A stretch of DNA of 33,886 bases from CAYUNW01 sp964446235. GTDB taxonomy: Bacteria; Patescibacteriota; Microgenomatia; 2-02-FULL-39-11. The stretch lies in NCBI GenBank assembly GCA_964446235.1, contig CAYUNW010000009.1, positions 1 to 33,886 on the forward strand, read 5' to 3'. Under the pieces are notes generated by a model. The model had not been told where the DNA came from and made no database searches. It saw nothing but the letters and a program-made list of their open reading frames with translations. Below, one piece after another: positions 24,069 to 32,114 of this stretch (its first letter is position 1; each line of letters opens with the position of its first letter). Both the position numbers and the translations under genes were made by a program.

Positions 24069-25250
24069 ATGGAACAGCATCCTGTCCCAAGAAATATAAC
24101 CGGTTTTCAATTCCACTTAATAGGGGACATGACTTTGCGGCAATTTTTTTATTTAGCCGGTGGAATAGCATTGGGTTTTTTCATTTTTAAAAGCGCTCCT
24201 TTACCTTCGCTTATCAAATATGCGGCTACAGGAATAGCTGGTTTTGCCGGTTTTGCCTTTGCTTTTTTACCCATACAGGAAAGACCTTTGGATAAATGGC
24301 TTATTGCTTTTATCAGAAGTGTTTTTTCACCAACTCAATACCTATGGCAAAAAAACAATCAGCCACTACATATATTATTAGTTCCCGCTTCACATCATGC
24401 ACAAAATATTTCTCCTCAACACAAAGACTTGCACCTCGAAGCTCAAGCCAAATTGGATGCCTACCTGAAAAGCTTGCCTCAACACCACGCTCAAACTTTG
24501 AATATTGCTGAGAAAAATTATATCGATAAAACGCTAGCGCTTTTTAACTCAAATAGTGCTGTAAACATGCAACCAGCTATAAAACCGATCGCCCAAACTC
24601 CGCCTAAACCTAACGCGCAAACAATCAAACCGGCTTCCGAGGTGAACAAAAAAGACACAATAATGCCAAAAACCGTAGTTGTTAAACCTGAAGAAAAACC
24701 ACCAACAGACTTAAACGATGTTCAAAAACAATTGTTTCATTTAAATCAGGAAAAAACCTTACTATTGAAAGAGTTGGAATCATTAAAAAGTAAAATCAAC
24801 GATCCAAACATGAAACCGGAAATAATTTCGCCTCAAACAGCTGTTTCTACAAAACAACCAACCATAAAATCAATACCGGCTGATATTGCCAAGGAAGAAA
24901 TCGGTCTTATAAATATACCTCAAACACCAAATGTGGTTATTGGGGTGATTAAAGATGGTTCCAAAAAGCTTTTACCCAATATCATCATAACTATAAAAGA
25001 TAAATCAGGCTTACCATTGAGAGCGTTAAAAACCAATAAGCTTGGCCAGTTTGCTTCAGCCACTCCTTTACCGAACGGTACGTATTACATTGAAACTGAG
25101 GATCCTTTAAACCGTTATATATTTGATATCGCCCAAATCAATCTTATTGGTAAGGTTTTCTTACCTGTTGAAATTATCGCCAAAGGGGAAAAGGAGATTA
25201 TGAGAGAAAAATTACAGAAAGAACTTTTTGGAAGTGTCGCTTCTATATAA
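24069..25250 (+). CDS. PrgI-like type IV secretion membrane protein with C-terminal beta domain
   Basis: 393 residues. Residues 1-95 match the PrgI layout: a short start with VPRNITGFQFHLIGDMTLRQ, two transmembrane helices (about 25-42 and 52-70), then PIQERPLDKWLIAFIRSV. PrgI proteins accompany VirB4-type ATPases in Gram-positive and CPR conjugation-like systems. A Pro/Lys-rich linker (about 160-220) leads to a short coiled coil (about 218-245) and a C-terminal beta-sandwich (about 285-380) resembling carboxypeptidase-regulatory/transthyretin-like domains (GVIKDGSKKLLPNIIITIKD, TNKLGQFASATPLPNGTYYIE). It leads the string continuing with the TraC-like and VirB4-like genes. A TG-G-TATAGT element (24011-24019) is a possible promoter with a leader of about 40 bases. 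Confidence 0.8.
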   Translation: MEQHPVPRNITGFQFHLIGDMTLRQFFYLAGGIALGFFIFKSAPLPSLIKYAATGIAGFAGFAFAFLPIQERPLDKWLIAFIRSVFSPTQYLWQKNNQPLHILLVPASHHAQNISPQHKDLHLEAQAKLDAYLKSLPQHHAQTLNIAEKNYIDKTLALFNSNSAVNMQPAIKPIAQTPPKPNAQTIKPASEVNKKDTIMPKTVVVKPEEKPPTDLNDVQKQLFHLNQEKTLLLKELESLKSKINDPNMKPEIISPQTAVSTKQPTIKSIPADIAKEEIGLINIPQTPNVVIGVIKDGSKKLLPNIIITIKDKSGLPLRALKTNKLGQFASATPLPNGTYYIETEDPLNRYIFDIAQINLIGKVFLPVEIIAKGEKEIMREKLQKELFGSVASI

Positions 25251-25287
25251 TTTTTTATAAAAAATGTATGCTTAATTATAAATAACT

Positions 25288-25980
25288 ATGCAGCAAAATT
25301 TATCAACACCAATCAGAGCGACAACACAGGATTTTACGGAAATTGAAGATATTCTGGATAATTTAGTACTTTTAAAAGACGGTACTACTACGATGGTATT
25401 GGAAACCAGCGCCACAAACTTCGGACTTTTATCAGCAGAAGAACAAGATGCTTTGGTTTATGCTTACGCATCACTTATAAATTCACTATCGTTTCCTTTG
25501 CAGATAATCGTTATGTCAAAAAGAATGGATATTTCAACATACATAGACAGGATTACTAAAAGAGAAAATAGTGCAAAAGACCTTGTGATTAAAGATAGGC
25601 TTAGAAGCTACAAAGAGTTTATTCTTTCTATTGTTAAAGAAAACCGAGTTTTAGAAAAAAAATTCTATCTATGCATATCCTTCACACCTTTAGAAATGGG
25701 AGTTAAAGGGGCTTTCGGACAGTCAGGAAAAAACAAAAAACTACCTTACCCTAAAGAATATATAATATCCAGAGCAAAAACCGCTCTTTACCCTAAAAGA
25801 GACCACTTGCTTAGGCAATTGGTCCGTATCGGATTAAAAGGTAAGGAATTGACCACTCAGGAATTGGTAGGGTTTTTTTATAATATTTATAATCCGTCAT
25901 TTTTGGGAGTTAGACTAGATCAGCCTGAGGGTTACAAAGCTGCGTTAGTTGAAGGTAAAACACATATTAATAGATTATGA
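25288..25980 (+). CDS. TraC-like protein (stand-alone relative of the VirB4 N-terminal domain)
   Basis: 230 residues. The pattern VLLKDGTTTMVLETSATNFGLLSAEEQDALVYAY (about 28-61), then LSFPLQIIVMSKRMDISTYID, is typical of the N-terminal, non-ATPase part of VirB4/TraC conjugation ATPases. No Walker motifs and no membrane segments. It overlaps the VirB4-like gene by four bases (ATGA, 25977-25980), so translation is probably coupled and the two proteins likely assemble together at the membrane. The VirB4-like protein downstream keeps its own N-terminal domain, so this is not a simple frameshifted half. A TATAAA (25277-25282) sits five bases before the ATG; a separate promoter is possible but weak. 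Confidence 0.75.
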   Translation: MQQNLSTPIRATTQDFTEIEDILDNLVLLKDGTTTMVLETSATNFGLLSAEEQDALVYAYASLINSLSFPLQIIVMSKRMDISTYIDRITKRENSAKDLVIKDRLRSYKEFILSIVKENRVLEKKFYLCISFTPLEMGVKGAFGQSGKNKKLPYPKEYIISRAKTALYPKRDHLLRQLVRIGLKGKELTTQELVGFFYNIYNPSFLGVRLDQPEGYKAALVEGKTHINRL

Positions 25981-27938
25981 TTTCATTTTTTACAAAAAAA
26001 ACACCACAGAATAACCCTATAAATCCGGCACCAACCGGTCAGAATCGGCCTGTGCCACCCGGTTACCAACAACCTCATCCTCAACCCGCCAATCAAATAC
26101 CCGCCAGTAATTTGGTGCAAAAACCTCCTCAAGTTGTACAAACACCAAAAATAACCCAACCTGTTCAAAACGTTCAACCAAATATAACTCAAAACGCCTA
26201 TAGACTAGCCAAAGGCAATGTAACTATCAAAGATATAATTGCGCCTTCTGTAGTAGAGGTTGATTTTGACGCTTTAAGAATAAATGAAGGATTCTTCCGC
26301 ACTTTATTTGTAGCCGGATATCCTAGATATGTTTCTACCAACTGGATGCACCCGATACTTTCTTATGACCATTCTTTATTTATTTCCATGTTTATCTATC
26401 CAACAGAATCAAAAGCGATACTTGAGGATTTAAAAAGAAAAATCGCTGAAATGGAAGCTACAGTACAGGTTGATATGAAAAGAGGTAAAGTAGTCGATCC
26501 TTCGGTCCAAGTTGCTCTTGATGATGCGTTGGCGTTGCAAGCCCAACTGGCAAAAGGAGCGGAACGATTTTACCAATTTGCTTTATACATCACTATTCCC
26601 GCTTCAACAATGGATGACTTGAATTCTGTCACTAAGGAAGTCGAGGCGTCTTTGGGCGCGCTTTTGATTGTCCCTAAACACGCAACTTTATCACAAGAAG
26701 ACGGTTTTAAGTCTACCTTACCTATGGGTGTAGACAGGTTGGATATTACCCGAAACATGGATACCACGTCCCTTGCAACTACATTTCCTTTTACCACAGC
26801 TTCGTTAACCGCCAATGACGGTATTCTTTATGGGATCAACGAACATGATGGATCTTTGGTTATTTTTGACAGATTTTCATTGGAAAATGCTAATAGTGTA
26901 GTTTTTGGTAAATCAGGTTCGGGAAAATCTTTTTTGGTGAAACTGGAAGTGATGCGTTCTCTTATGTTTGATACTGATGTTTTTGTCATTGACCCGGAAG
27001 GGGAGTATACTGAAATTGTCAAAACCTTAGACGGTGATTTGGTTGATTTTTCTTTTAATTCTCCGATAAAAATTAATCCATTTGACTTATCAGGAGTATT
27101 TGTGGAAGGGGAAAATGAGTTGGGGTTAAAAATTCTTTCCCTGCATAGCTTGATGAGAGTAATTATGGGTCAACTCACTCCGTCTGAAGATGCGTTGATT
27201 GACCGGGCGCTTGTAACCACATATAAACTTAAAGGTATTACGCCTGACCCAACTACACAAAAAAATGAGCCACCGTTGATTGAGGATTTGTACAAGGTTT
27301 TATTAGGTATGGAGGAAGTTGAAGCAAAAAGACTAGCTGAAAGATTGGAAAAGTTTGTAAAAGGAAGTTTGGCTGGTATATTCAATCAAAAATCAAATCT
27401 TGATCTGAAAAAGCCTTTTGTAGTTTTTAACATAAAAGAGCTAGAAGAAGAATTGCGGCCGATAGCAATGTTTATCATTTTAGATTTCATCTGGACAAAA
27501 ATCAAACGCGATGTTAGAAAAAGAGTTATGGTGGTTGATGAAGCGTGGTATCTGATGAAACATCCGGATAGTGCGGTTTTCTTATATGGAATAGCAAAAA
27601 GAGCTCGAAAATACTACCTCGGAGTAACCACAATCACTCAAGATGTTGAGGATTTTCTGTCATCGGACCATGGAAAAGCAATAATAACCAACTCTAGCTT
27701 GCAGATTTTATTAAAACAGTCCCCAGCTGCTATAGACAAACTTGCTGAAGTGTTTTACTTGTCTAGCGGTGAAAAACATCTCTTACTCTCAACCGGAGTA
27801 GGTGAGGGGTTGTTTTTTGCCGGACAATCCCATGCTGCTATCCAATTTATCGCTTCACCAGATGAACATAAGTTAGCCACTAGTAAGCCTCAAGAAGTAT
27901 TAAAAGAAAAATCTTTTTTTGAAAACACCACTCTCTGA
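25977..27938 (+). CDS. virB4: VirB4/TraC-family type IV secretion ATPase
   Basis: 653 residues. Powers assembly or substrate transfer in type IV secretion or conjugation-like machines at the cytoplasmic face. Residues 1-75 are a Pro/Gln-rich disordered lead. Residues 85-300 are a VirB4 N-terminal domain (VDFDALRINEGFFRTLFVAGYPR). The ATPase domain has Walker A GKSGSGKS (311-318), VIDPEGEY (337-344), Walker B VMVVDEAW (517-524, Asp521 and Glu522), and the TTITQDVEDF sensor (551-560) followed by SLQILLKQS. All motifs needed for ATP hydrolysis are present. No VirD4 coupling protein or relaxase is in the window, so its use in DNA transfer, pilus assembly or protein export is undecided. Confidence 0.92.
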   Translation: MISFFTKKTPQNNPINPAPTGQNRPVPPGYQQPHPQPANQIPASNLVQKPPQVVQTPKITQPVQNVQPNITQNAYRLAKGNVTIKDIIAPSVVEVDFDALRINEGFFRTLFVAGYPRYVSTNWMHPILSYDHSLFISMFIYPTESKAILEDLKRKIAEMEATVQVDMKRGKVVDPSVQVALDDALALQAQLAKGAERFYQFALYITIPASTMDDLNSVTKEVEASLGALLIVPKHATLSQEDGFKSTLPMGVDRLDITRNMDTTSLATTFPFTTASLTANDGILYGINEHDGSLVIFDRFSLENANSVVFGKSGSGKSFLVKLEVMRSLMFDTDVFVIDPEGEYTEIVKTLDGDLVDFSFNSPIKINPFDLSGVFVEGENELGLKILSLHSLMRVIMGQLTPSEDALIDRALVTTYKLKGITPDPTTQKNEPPLIEDLYKVLLGMEEVEAKRLAERLEKFVKGSLAGIFNQKSNLDLKKPFVVFNIKELEEELRPIAMFIILDFIWTKIKRDVRKRVMVVDEAWYLMKHPDSAVFLYGIAKRARKYYLGVTTITQDVEDFLSSDHGKAIITNSSLQILLKQSPAAIDKLAEVFYLSSGEKHLLLSTGVGEGLFFAGQSHAAIQFIASPDEHKLATSKPQEVLKEKSFFENTTL

Positions 27939-27961
27939 ATAATTTCGGAAATATAATAAGG

Positions 27962-27967
27962 TATAAT
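27962..27967 (+). promoter_or_regulatory. -10 element of the T4SS-associated membrane protein gene
   Basis: TATAAT ending six bases before the ATG at 27974, giving a leaderless mRNA. No clear -35. Confidence 0.5.
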
Positions 27968-27973
27968 TAAATT

Positions 27974-29374
27974 ATGAACCCTTCTGCCCATTCCGTTAAC
28001 AAAACCGGTTATTATGATGAGGTAAGTGAATTAGAACAGCAAGAATCAAAAGATGTATATGATATAGACGCCTCAGTATGGTCTGATTCTATTGGTTTGT
28101 TTGGTGCATCTTTGGTTTTAACTCCAGCTTCCAAATATGAAAAAGCAAGAAAATCATATAAAGAAACAAAACAAGCCTTTGATACGGTAAACGATATCAA
28201 TATTGCCGAAAAACTTCTTGATCTTGAGCGCCCAGAACAATTAACTGATGTTTTTGAAAGCACAAAAACCGCCAAAGCAAAAATAGAGGAAAAAAATACA
28301 ACATCCAAAGATCCCAATAAAATTTTAAGCAACCGAGAAAATCAGGTGAGTATAGAATCTAAACCTTTACTCGGACAAAAAGAGACAATTTCGGTAACTA
28401 CCGATAGGATAAAAAGGGTAGAAAGAGCTTCTATCCTTGCAAAAAGAGTCCATAGAAGATTGCGTGAAGAAGAAATAAGGTTAAAAATCGACAATGCTTG
28501 CAGGGTTTATGGTATTTCCGATAGAAGCCTTATTGAAAAAGAAATTAAAAACTGGCAACAAAACCCCAATAACAAAAGTGTTTCCTTTGAAACAGTTTTG
28601 GAAAAATCATGTATCAAACTAACCGGAACAGATAAAAGCAAACAACTTAAAAAAGAAAATAAAAATGTTAAAAATCAGGCGCTGGAAAATATAAAAAACT
28701 CAGGATACTTAGACAGAGCTAAAGAAGCAATCAACCAATGTCTTGATGGTAACCAACCTTTAATCGATAGCACAGGTTTTAAAGGTATGCTGGAACATAT
28801 AGATACTCCTCTTGCGCAAAACCAGACCGCCTCACAAACCTTTACACCCATTTCTCCTTCAACACCCACACCATCTGCCGACTCTGGTCTCAAACCGCTA
28901 ACATTTAATTTTGGCAATTTTAAACTGCCGAATTTATCTTCTTTTTTTTCCAAATTTAGCAAACCTTTTTCTAATTTTGGTTCAATATTTAAAAAAGGAC
29001 TTTCATCTTTAGGTAATAAATTGAGCGATAAACTTGGCAAATTAGCCCTCCATAGAGCTATGGATGCGGTCGCTCCCGGACTTGGTAAAGCGTGGGAAAA
29101 AGTTAATGAGATTATCAAAAACATCACAGGTATCGATATATCTGGTTTAGTAGTTAAAGGTGTGTATCTAACTGTTATTACGGCTATAGCCATACCTATC
29201 GTTTTTATACTTTTGTTAAAAAACAATAATATATTCTCCCCGAATACTGCTTACAACCCTTATGTTGTAAAATCATCGTCTAACTTATATTCATGGAAAG
29301 AGTTTGAAAAAAACAATTTATCAGTACAAATCGATAAAATTGCTACAGAATCGGAAAAAATCAGCCGGAAATAA
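27974..29374 (+). CDS. Hypothetical membrane protein linked to the type IV secretion-like genes
   Basis: 466 residues, no family recognised. Residues 1-280 are charged and mostly helical, with Lys/Glu-rich stretches (about 50-110 and 145-260). A Pro/Thr/Ser linker (288-305) is followed by a Phe/Ser/Gly-rich segment (310-350, repeating NFGNF, SFFSKFSKPFSNFGSIF) that may be amphipathic. One transmembrane helix lies at about 396-415, and about 50 residues follow on the far side. It lies 35 bases after the VirB4-like gene but has its own -10. Position suggests a membrane component of the same machine; that is inference from neighbourhood only. Confidence 0.65.
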   Translation: MNPSAHSVNKTGYYDEVSELEQQESKDVYDIDASVWSDSIGLFGASLVLTPASKYEKARKSYKETKQAFDTVNDINIAEKLLDLERPEQLTDVFESTKTAKAKIEEKNTTSKDPNKILSNRENQVSIESKPLLGQKETISVTTDRIKRVERASILAKRVHRRLREEEIRLKIDNACRVYGISDRSLIEKEIKNWQQNPNNKSVSFETVLEKSCIKLTGTDKSKQLKKENKNVKNQALENIKNSGYLDRAKEAINQCLDGNQPLIDSTGFKGMLEHIDTPLAQNQTASQTFTPISPSTPTPSADSGLKPLTFNFGNFKLPNLSSFFSKFSKPFSNFGSIFKKGLSSLGNKLSDKLGKLALHRAMDAVAPGLGKAWEKVNEIIKNITGIDISGLVVKGVYLTVITAIAIPIVFILLLKNNNIFSPNTAYNPYVVKSSSNLYSWKEFEKNNLSVQIDKIATESEKISRK

Positions 29375-29376
29375 TT

Positions 29377-30492
29377 TTAATTATCCCCGTTTTGTATCCT
29401 GACAGGCATAATTATATGAACGAAGTTGGTTTTATCGTTTGGTTTAAACACCCCAGGACTCAAACCTCCGGATCCTTCAAAAACGACTTCTTTACTATCT
29501 ATATGCCCAAAAACATCCAGTAAAAAACGGTAATTAAAAGCAATAGACATTTCCTCACCATCAAAATTACCATCTACCACAGTTTCATCATCTCCTATTT
29601 GCGGAGTGTTTGAGGTGAGTTTTACCCCTTTAACGGATATTTCCATTTTTACGATATTAGCTGAACTCCTGGCAAATATTGACGCTGTTTTTACTGCTTT
29701 CATAAACAAATCAGTGTCAACTATAAACTTGGTTTTAAATATTGATGGAATAATTTTCCCAACCTGGGGAAAATCACCATCGATCAGTCTTGTATATAAA
29801 AGTATATTACCGATAAAAAATATCACTTGATTTTTTCCTTCTATAAGCGCAAATTCAACCTTCTCTGGTTTTTCTTCCTGGGCAATTCTGACAATCTCCT
29901 GAAGCGTTTGCGCTGGTAAAACCACCCTATAATCATCCTTGTTTTCAGAGATGACAATCTTCTCCATGGACATTCTATAACCATCTGTAGCTGTTAGATT
30001 AATCTCACTGCCATTCACCTCAAACAAAACCCCAGTAAGTATTGGCCTACTTTCATCAATTGAAGCGGCGAATATTGTTCTTACTATTGCTTTTTGAAGA
30101 TCTTTCAATGGGAATTTTTTTTTGGTTAAAGGTATTTTCGGCAATGGAGGAAAATCAGCGGCTGATTGAGTAGCAAAGCTTGCTTTCCCTTTGTTGGTTT
30201 TTACAATTAAATTATTATTTTCAACTATCAATTCAATTTTTTCTGCGTCCGTAAGTGAAATATATTCCTGAAAAAGTTTGGCTGGAACTGTAATTTCACC
30301 TTCTTTTTCAATTTTTGCTGCTGCTTCATAAGATATGCCAAATTCTAAATTTGTTGAATGAAGTATAAATTTGTTTTTTTCTGCTTTTATATAGATATTT
30401 GACAACACCGGTAATTGTGGTCTTGACGATACTGCTTTTAAACAAGTTGTTAGTGCTTTATGAAGGTTTTCTTTTAATATAAATATATGCAT
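29377..30492 (-). CDS. dnaN: DNA polymerase III sliding clamp (beta subunit)
   Basis: Ring-shaped processivity clamp of the replicative polymerase. 371 residues, family-normal, with three clamp domains of similar size. Recognisable segments are LSNIYIKAEKNKFILHSTNLEFGI (about 46-69), SAADFPPLP (129-137), TGVLFEVNGSEINLTATDGYRMS (about 170-192) and the C-terminal PVRIQNGD in place of the usual P-M-R-L. The ATG at 30492 lies three bases from a run of DnaA-trio repeats, so the origin abuts the gene. Same strand as dnaA, in the standard dnaA-dnaN order. Confidence 0.97.
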   Translation of the reverse strand: MHIFILKENLHKALTTCLKAVSSRPQLPVLSNIYIKAEKNKFILHSTNLEFGISYEAAAKIEKEGEITVPAKLFQEYISLTDAEKIELIVENNNLIVKTNKGKASFATQSAADFPPLPKIPLTKKKFPLKDLQKAIVRTIFAASIDESRPILTGVLFEVNGSEINLTATDGYRMSMEKIVISENKDDYRVVLPAQTLQEIVRIAQEEKPEKVEFALIEGKNQVIFFIGNILLYTRLIDGDFPQVGKIIPSIFKTKFIVDTDLFMKAVKTASIFARSSANIVKMEISVKGVKLTSNTPQIGDDETVVDGNFDGEEMSIAFNYRFLLDVFGHIDSKEVVFEGSGGLSPGVFKPNDKTNFVHIIMPVRIQNGDN

Positions 30493-30662
30493 ATTAATAG
30501 TAGTAGTAATAATAGTGTCGATAAGTGTAAATAATTTGGTTTAAACAGTCAAGAACTGGATGTTTTGTTAAAAATAAAATGTGGACAACACCCGTGAGTT
30601 ATTAGTTGATAAAGTTGTGGATAACCTTTTATAAATTGTGGATAAGTTGATAAAACACTAAA
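30493..30662. other. Probable chromosomal replication origin (oriC) between dnaN and dnaA
   Basis: 170 AT-rich bases. Perfect DnaA boxes TGTGGATAA lie at 30616-30624 and 30637-30645; one-mismatch boxes lie at 30580-30588 (TGTGGACAA) and 30516-30524 (TGTCGATAA). All four are in the same orientation. A DnaA-trio array (30495-30515) abuts the last box. AGTTGATAAA occurs twice (30604-30613, 30645-30654). The layout boxes, then trio array, with the trio strand read as in Bacillus, fits the bacterial basal unwinding system. Confidence 0.8.
30495..30515 (+). repeat. DnaA-trio array (origin unwinding element)
   Basis: Seven consecutive trinucleotides TAA TAG TAG TAG TAA TAA TAG. Read 3'-5' they are [G/A]AT, the DnaA-trio motif on which DnaA assembles on single strand to open the origin. 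The relative orientation to the flanking DnaA boxes matches that of the Bacillus subtilis origin. Confidence 0.75.
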
Positions 30663-31997
30663 TTATCCAAAAATTTTACTTTTTATCCCCAATACATCGG
30701 TTTTTATTTTATCATCTGTTGATAACAAATTATTTATCTTTCTTACTCCATGTAAAATAGTTGTATGATCACGTCCTCCTAAAAACTCCCCGATTTCCAT
30801 TAAAGGAATATTCAGTTCGGTTTTTAAAAGATAATATAACATTTGTCTGGGTAATGAATATATTTTATCCCTTTTATCACCTTTTAAATAAGAAGTTTTT
30901 AAGTTGTAGTACTCACAGACTTCCTTTAATACCATAGCTGGTGAGATGGTTTTTGATTTAATATTTATATCAACCGATTTTCCAAGTATTTTTTTCACCA
31001 AATCTTCATCAATATTTATGTTTCTGGTTTGTGCTTCGGTGATTATTCTTATTAGAACACCCTCAAGTTTTCTTGGGTTTTCCACATTTGCGGCAATAAT
31101 TTGGGCTATATTGGTTTGTAAAATAATATTTTTTTGTTTTGCTTTTATTAAAAGTATGGCTGTTCTAAGCTCAAAATCAGGCTGGCCAATATCAATCGTC
31201 AAACCTCCTTCAAACCTTGATTTTAACCTTGCTTCAAGTTTGTTAATTTCCTCCGGTGGTCTGTCACTTGTTAGAACAATTTGTCCTTTTAATTGTTGGA
31301 TAGCATTGAAAGTGTGGAAAAACTCTTCCTGAATAGCATATTTACCAGCAATAAACTGGATATCATCTATCAATAAAAGTTCAGCCTTTCGGTATTTCTT
31401 TTTAAAATAAGTAGTATTTTTCGTGCTGATAGCCTCGATTATTTCATTGGTAAATTCTTCACCAGTACAATATATAATTTTTGTTTTCGGTTTACCGGAA
31501 AGTATTACATGGGCAATCGCCTGCATTAAATGGGTTTTCCCCACACCTACACCGCCATAGAGAAAAAGTGGGTTATATGATGCTCCGGGAGAATTGGCAA
31601 CTGCAGTGGCAGCTGCGTAAGCCATTTGGTTTGATGAAGAAACGGCAAAATTTTTAAATGTATAATCCGGATTTAAAGGGATGTCATTTTTTTCCTGCCT
31701 TTCTGGTATGCTCAAGGTGAAAAGGGGAGCATCGATAGAGGGTTTGTTTTCTTTGGGTACAGCTTTAAATTCTATGTCCACATTTTGATTGGTGTAATTT
31801 TTTATCGTGTGCTTGATAAGATCGGCATATCTTCTTTCGATTAAACTAATCAAAAGCGGCTGGGCGCAGCCGATTATTACTTTTTTTTCGTCAAATGACA
31901 GTAAATAGGTTTGTGAAAAAAGCGTTTGATATGAAGCTTTACTTACCTGAAGCTCTATATCGTTTAAAACTGTTTTCCATAAAGTTATTGTGTCCAT
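30663..31997 (-). CDS. dnaA: Chromosomal replication initiator DnaA
   Basis: Binds DnaA boxes and melts the origin. 444 residues from the ATG at 31997; an in-frame GTG at 32009 immediately abuts the promoter's -10 element and is unlikely to be the start. Domain I (1-80), short linker domain II (about 80-105), AAA+ domain III with Walker A GGVGVGKT (148-155), Walker B LLIDD (208-212) and the Arg-finger region RLKSRFEGGL (about 257-266), and DNA-binding domain IV with the signature GGRDHTTILHGVRKI (407-421). All functional motifs are intact. Its promoter contains a perfect DnaA box, consistent with autorepression. rpmH diverges upstream. Confidence 0.97.
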   Translation of the reverse strand: MDTITLWKTVLNDIELQVSKASYQTLFSQTYLLSFDEKKVIIGCAQPLLISLIERRYADLIKHTIKNYTNQNVDIEFKAVPKENKPSIDAPLFTLSIPERQEKNDIPLNPDYTFKNFAVSSSNQMAYAAATAVANSPGASYNPLFLYGGVGVGKTHLMQAIAHVILSGKPKTKIIYCTGEEFTNEIIEAISTKNTTYFKKKYRKAELLLIDDIQFIAGKYAIQEEFFHTFNAIQQLKGQIVLTSDRPPEEINKLEARLKSRFEGGLTIDIGQPDFELRTAILLIKAKQKNIILQTNIAQIIAANVENPRKLEGVLIRIITEAQTRNINIDEDLVKKILGKSVDINIKSKTISPAMVLKEVCEYYNLKTSYLKGDKRDKIYSLPRQMLYYLLKTELNIPLMEIGEFLGGRDHTTILHGVRKINNLLSTDDKIKTDVLGIKSKIFG

Positions 31998-32009
31998 AAA
32001 GATATCCAC

Positions 32010-32038
32010 ATACTAAAAAAGTTATCCACAATTGTCAA
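32010..32038 (-). promoter_or_regulatory. dnaA promoter with DnaA box in the spacer
   Basis: On the minus strand: TTGACA (32033-32038), a 17-base spacer, TAGTAT (32010-32015), then 12 bases to the ATG at 31997. A perfect DnaA box (TTATCCACA on the plus strand, 32022-32030) fills the spacer, and a one-mismatch box (32002-32010) lies at the transcription start. Confidence 0.75.
32022..32030 (+). promoter_or_regulatory. DnaA box (perfect) upstream of dnaA
   Basis: TTATCCACA, identical to the consensus. ATATCCACA at 32002-32010 is a neighbouring one-mismatch copy 20 bases away in the same orientation, so DnaA could bind both and cover the promoter. Confidence 0.75.
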
Positions 32039-32098
32039 CATAAACAAATAATACAGACTGTAGCTAATTAGATAAATATTCTAAAAACAATTTAAATA

Positions 32099-32107
32099 TG
32101 GTATTAT
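32099..32107 (+). promoter_or_regulatory. Extended -10 of the rpmH operon
   Basis: TG-G-TATTAT ending seven bases before the rpmH ATG at 32115; the -35 position is poor. Likely drives rpmH-rnpA-yidD-yidC-khpB. Confidence 0.5.
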
Positions 32108-32114
32108 AGACCGC

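Noticed and set aside
28675..29226. A 183-codon open frame on the minus strand
   Set aside because: Antisense to the T4SS-associated membrane protein gene, which has its own -10 element and plausible domain layout; the antisense translation is low-complexity.
29362..29378. ATAATT-AATTAT inverted repeat between the convergent membrane-protein gene and dnaN as a terminator
   Set aside because: The loop would be only two bases and the stem is pure A/T, too weak to call.
31998..32009. GTG start of dnaA at 32009
   Set aside because: It directly abuts the -10 hexamer (32010-32015), so it would precede the expected transcription start; ATG 31997 starts the standard domain I.
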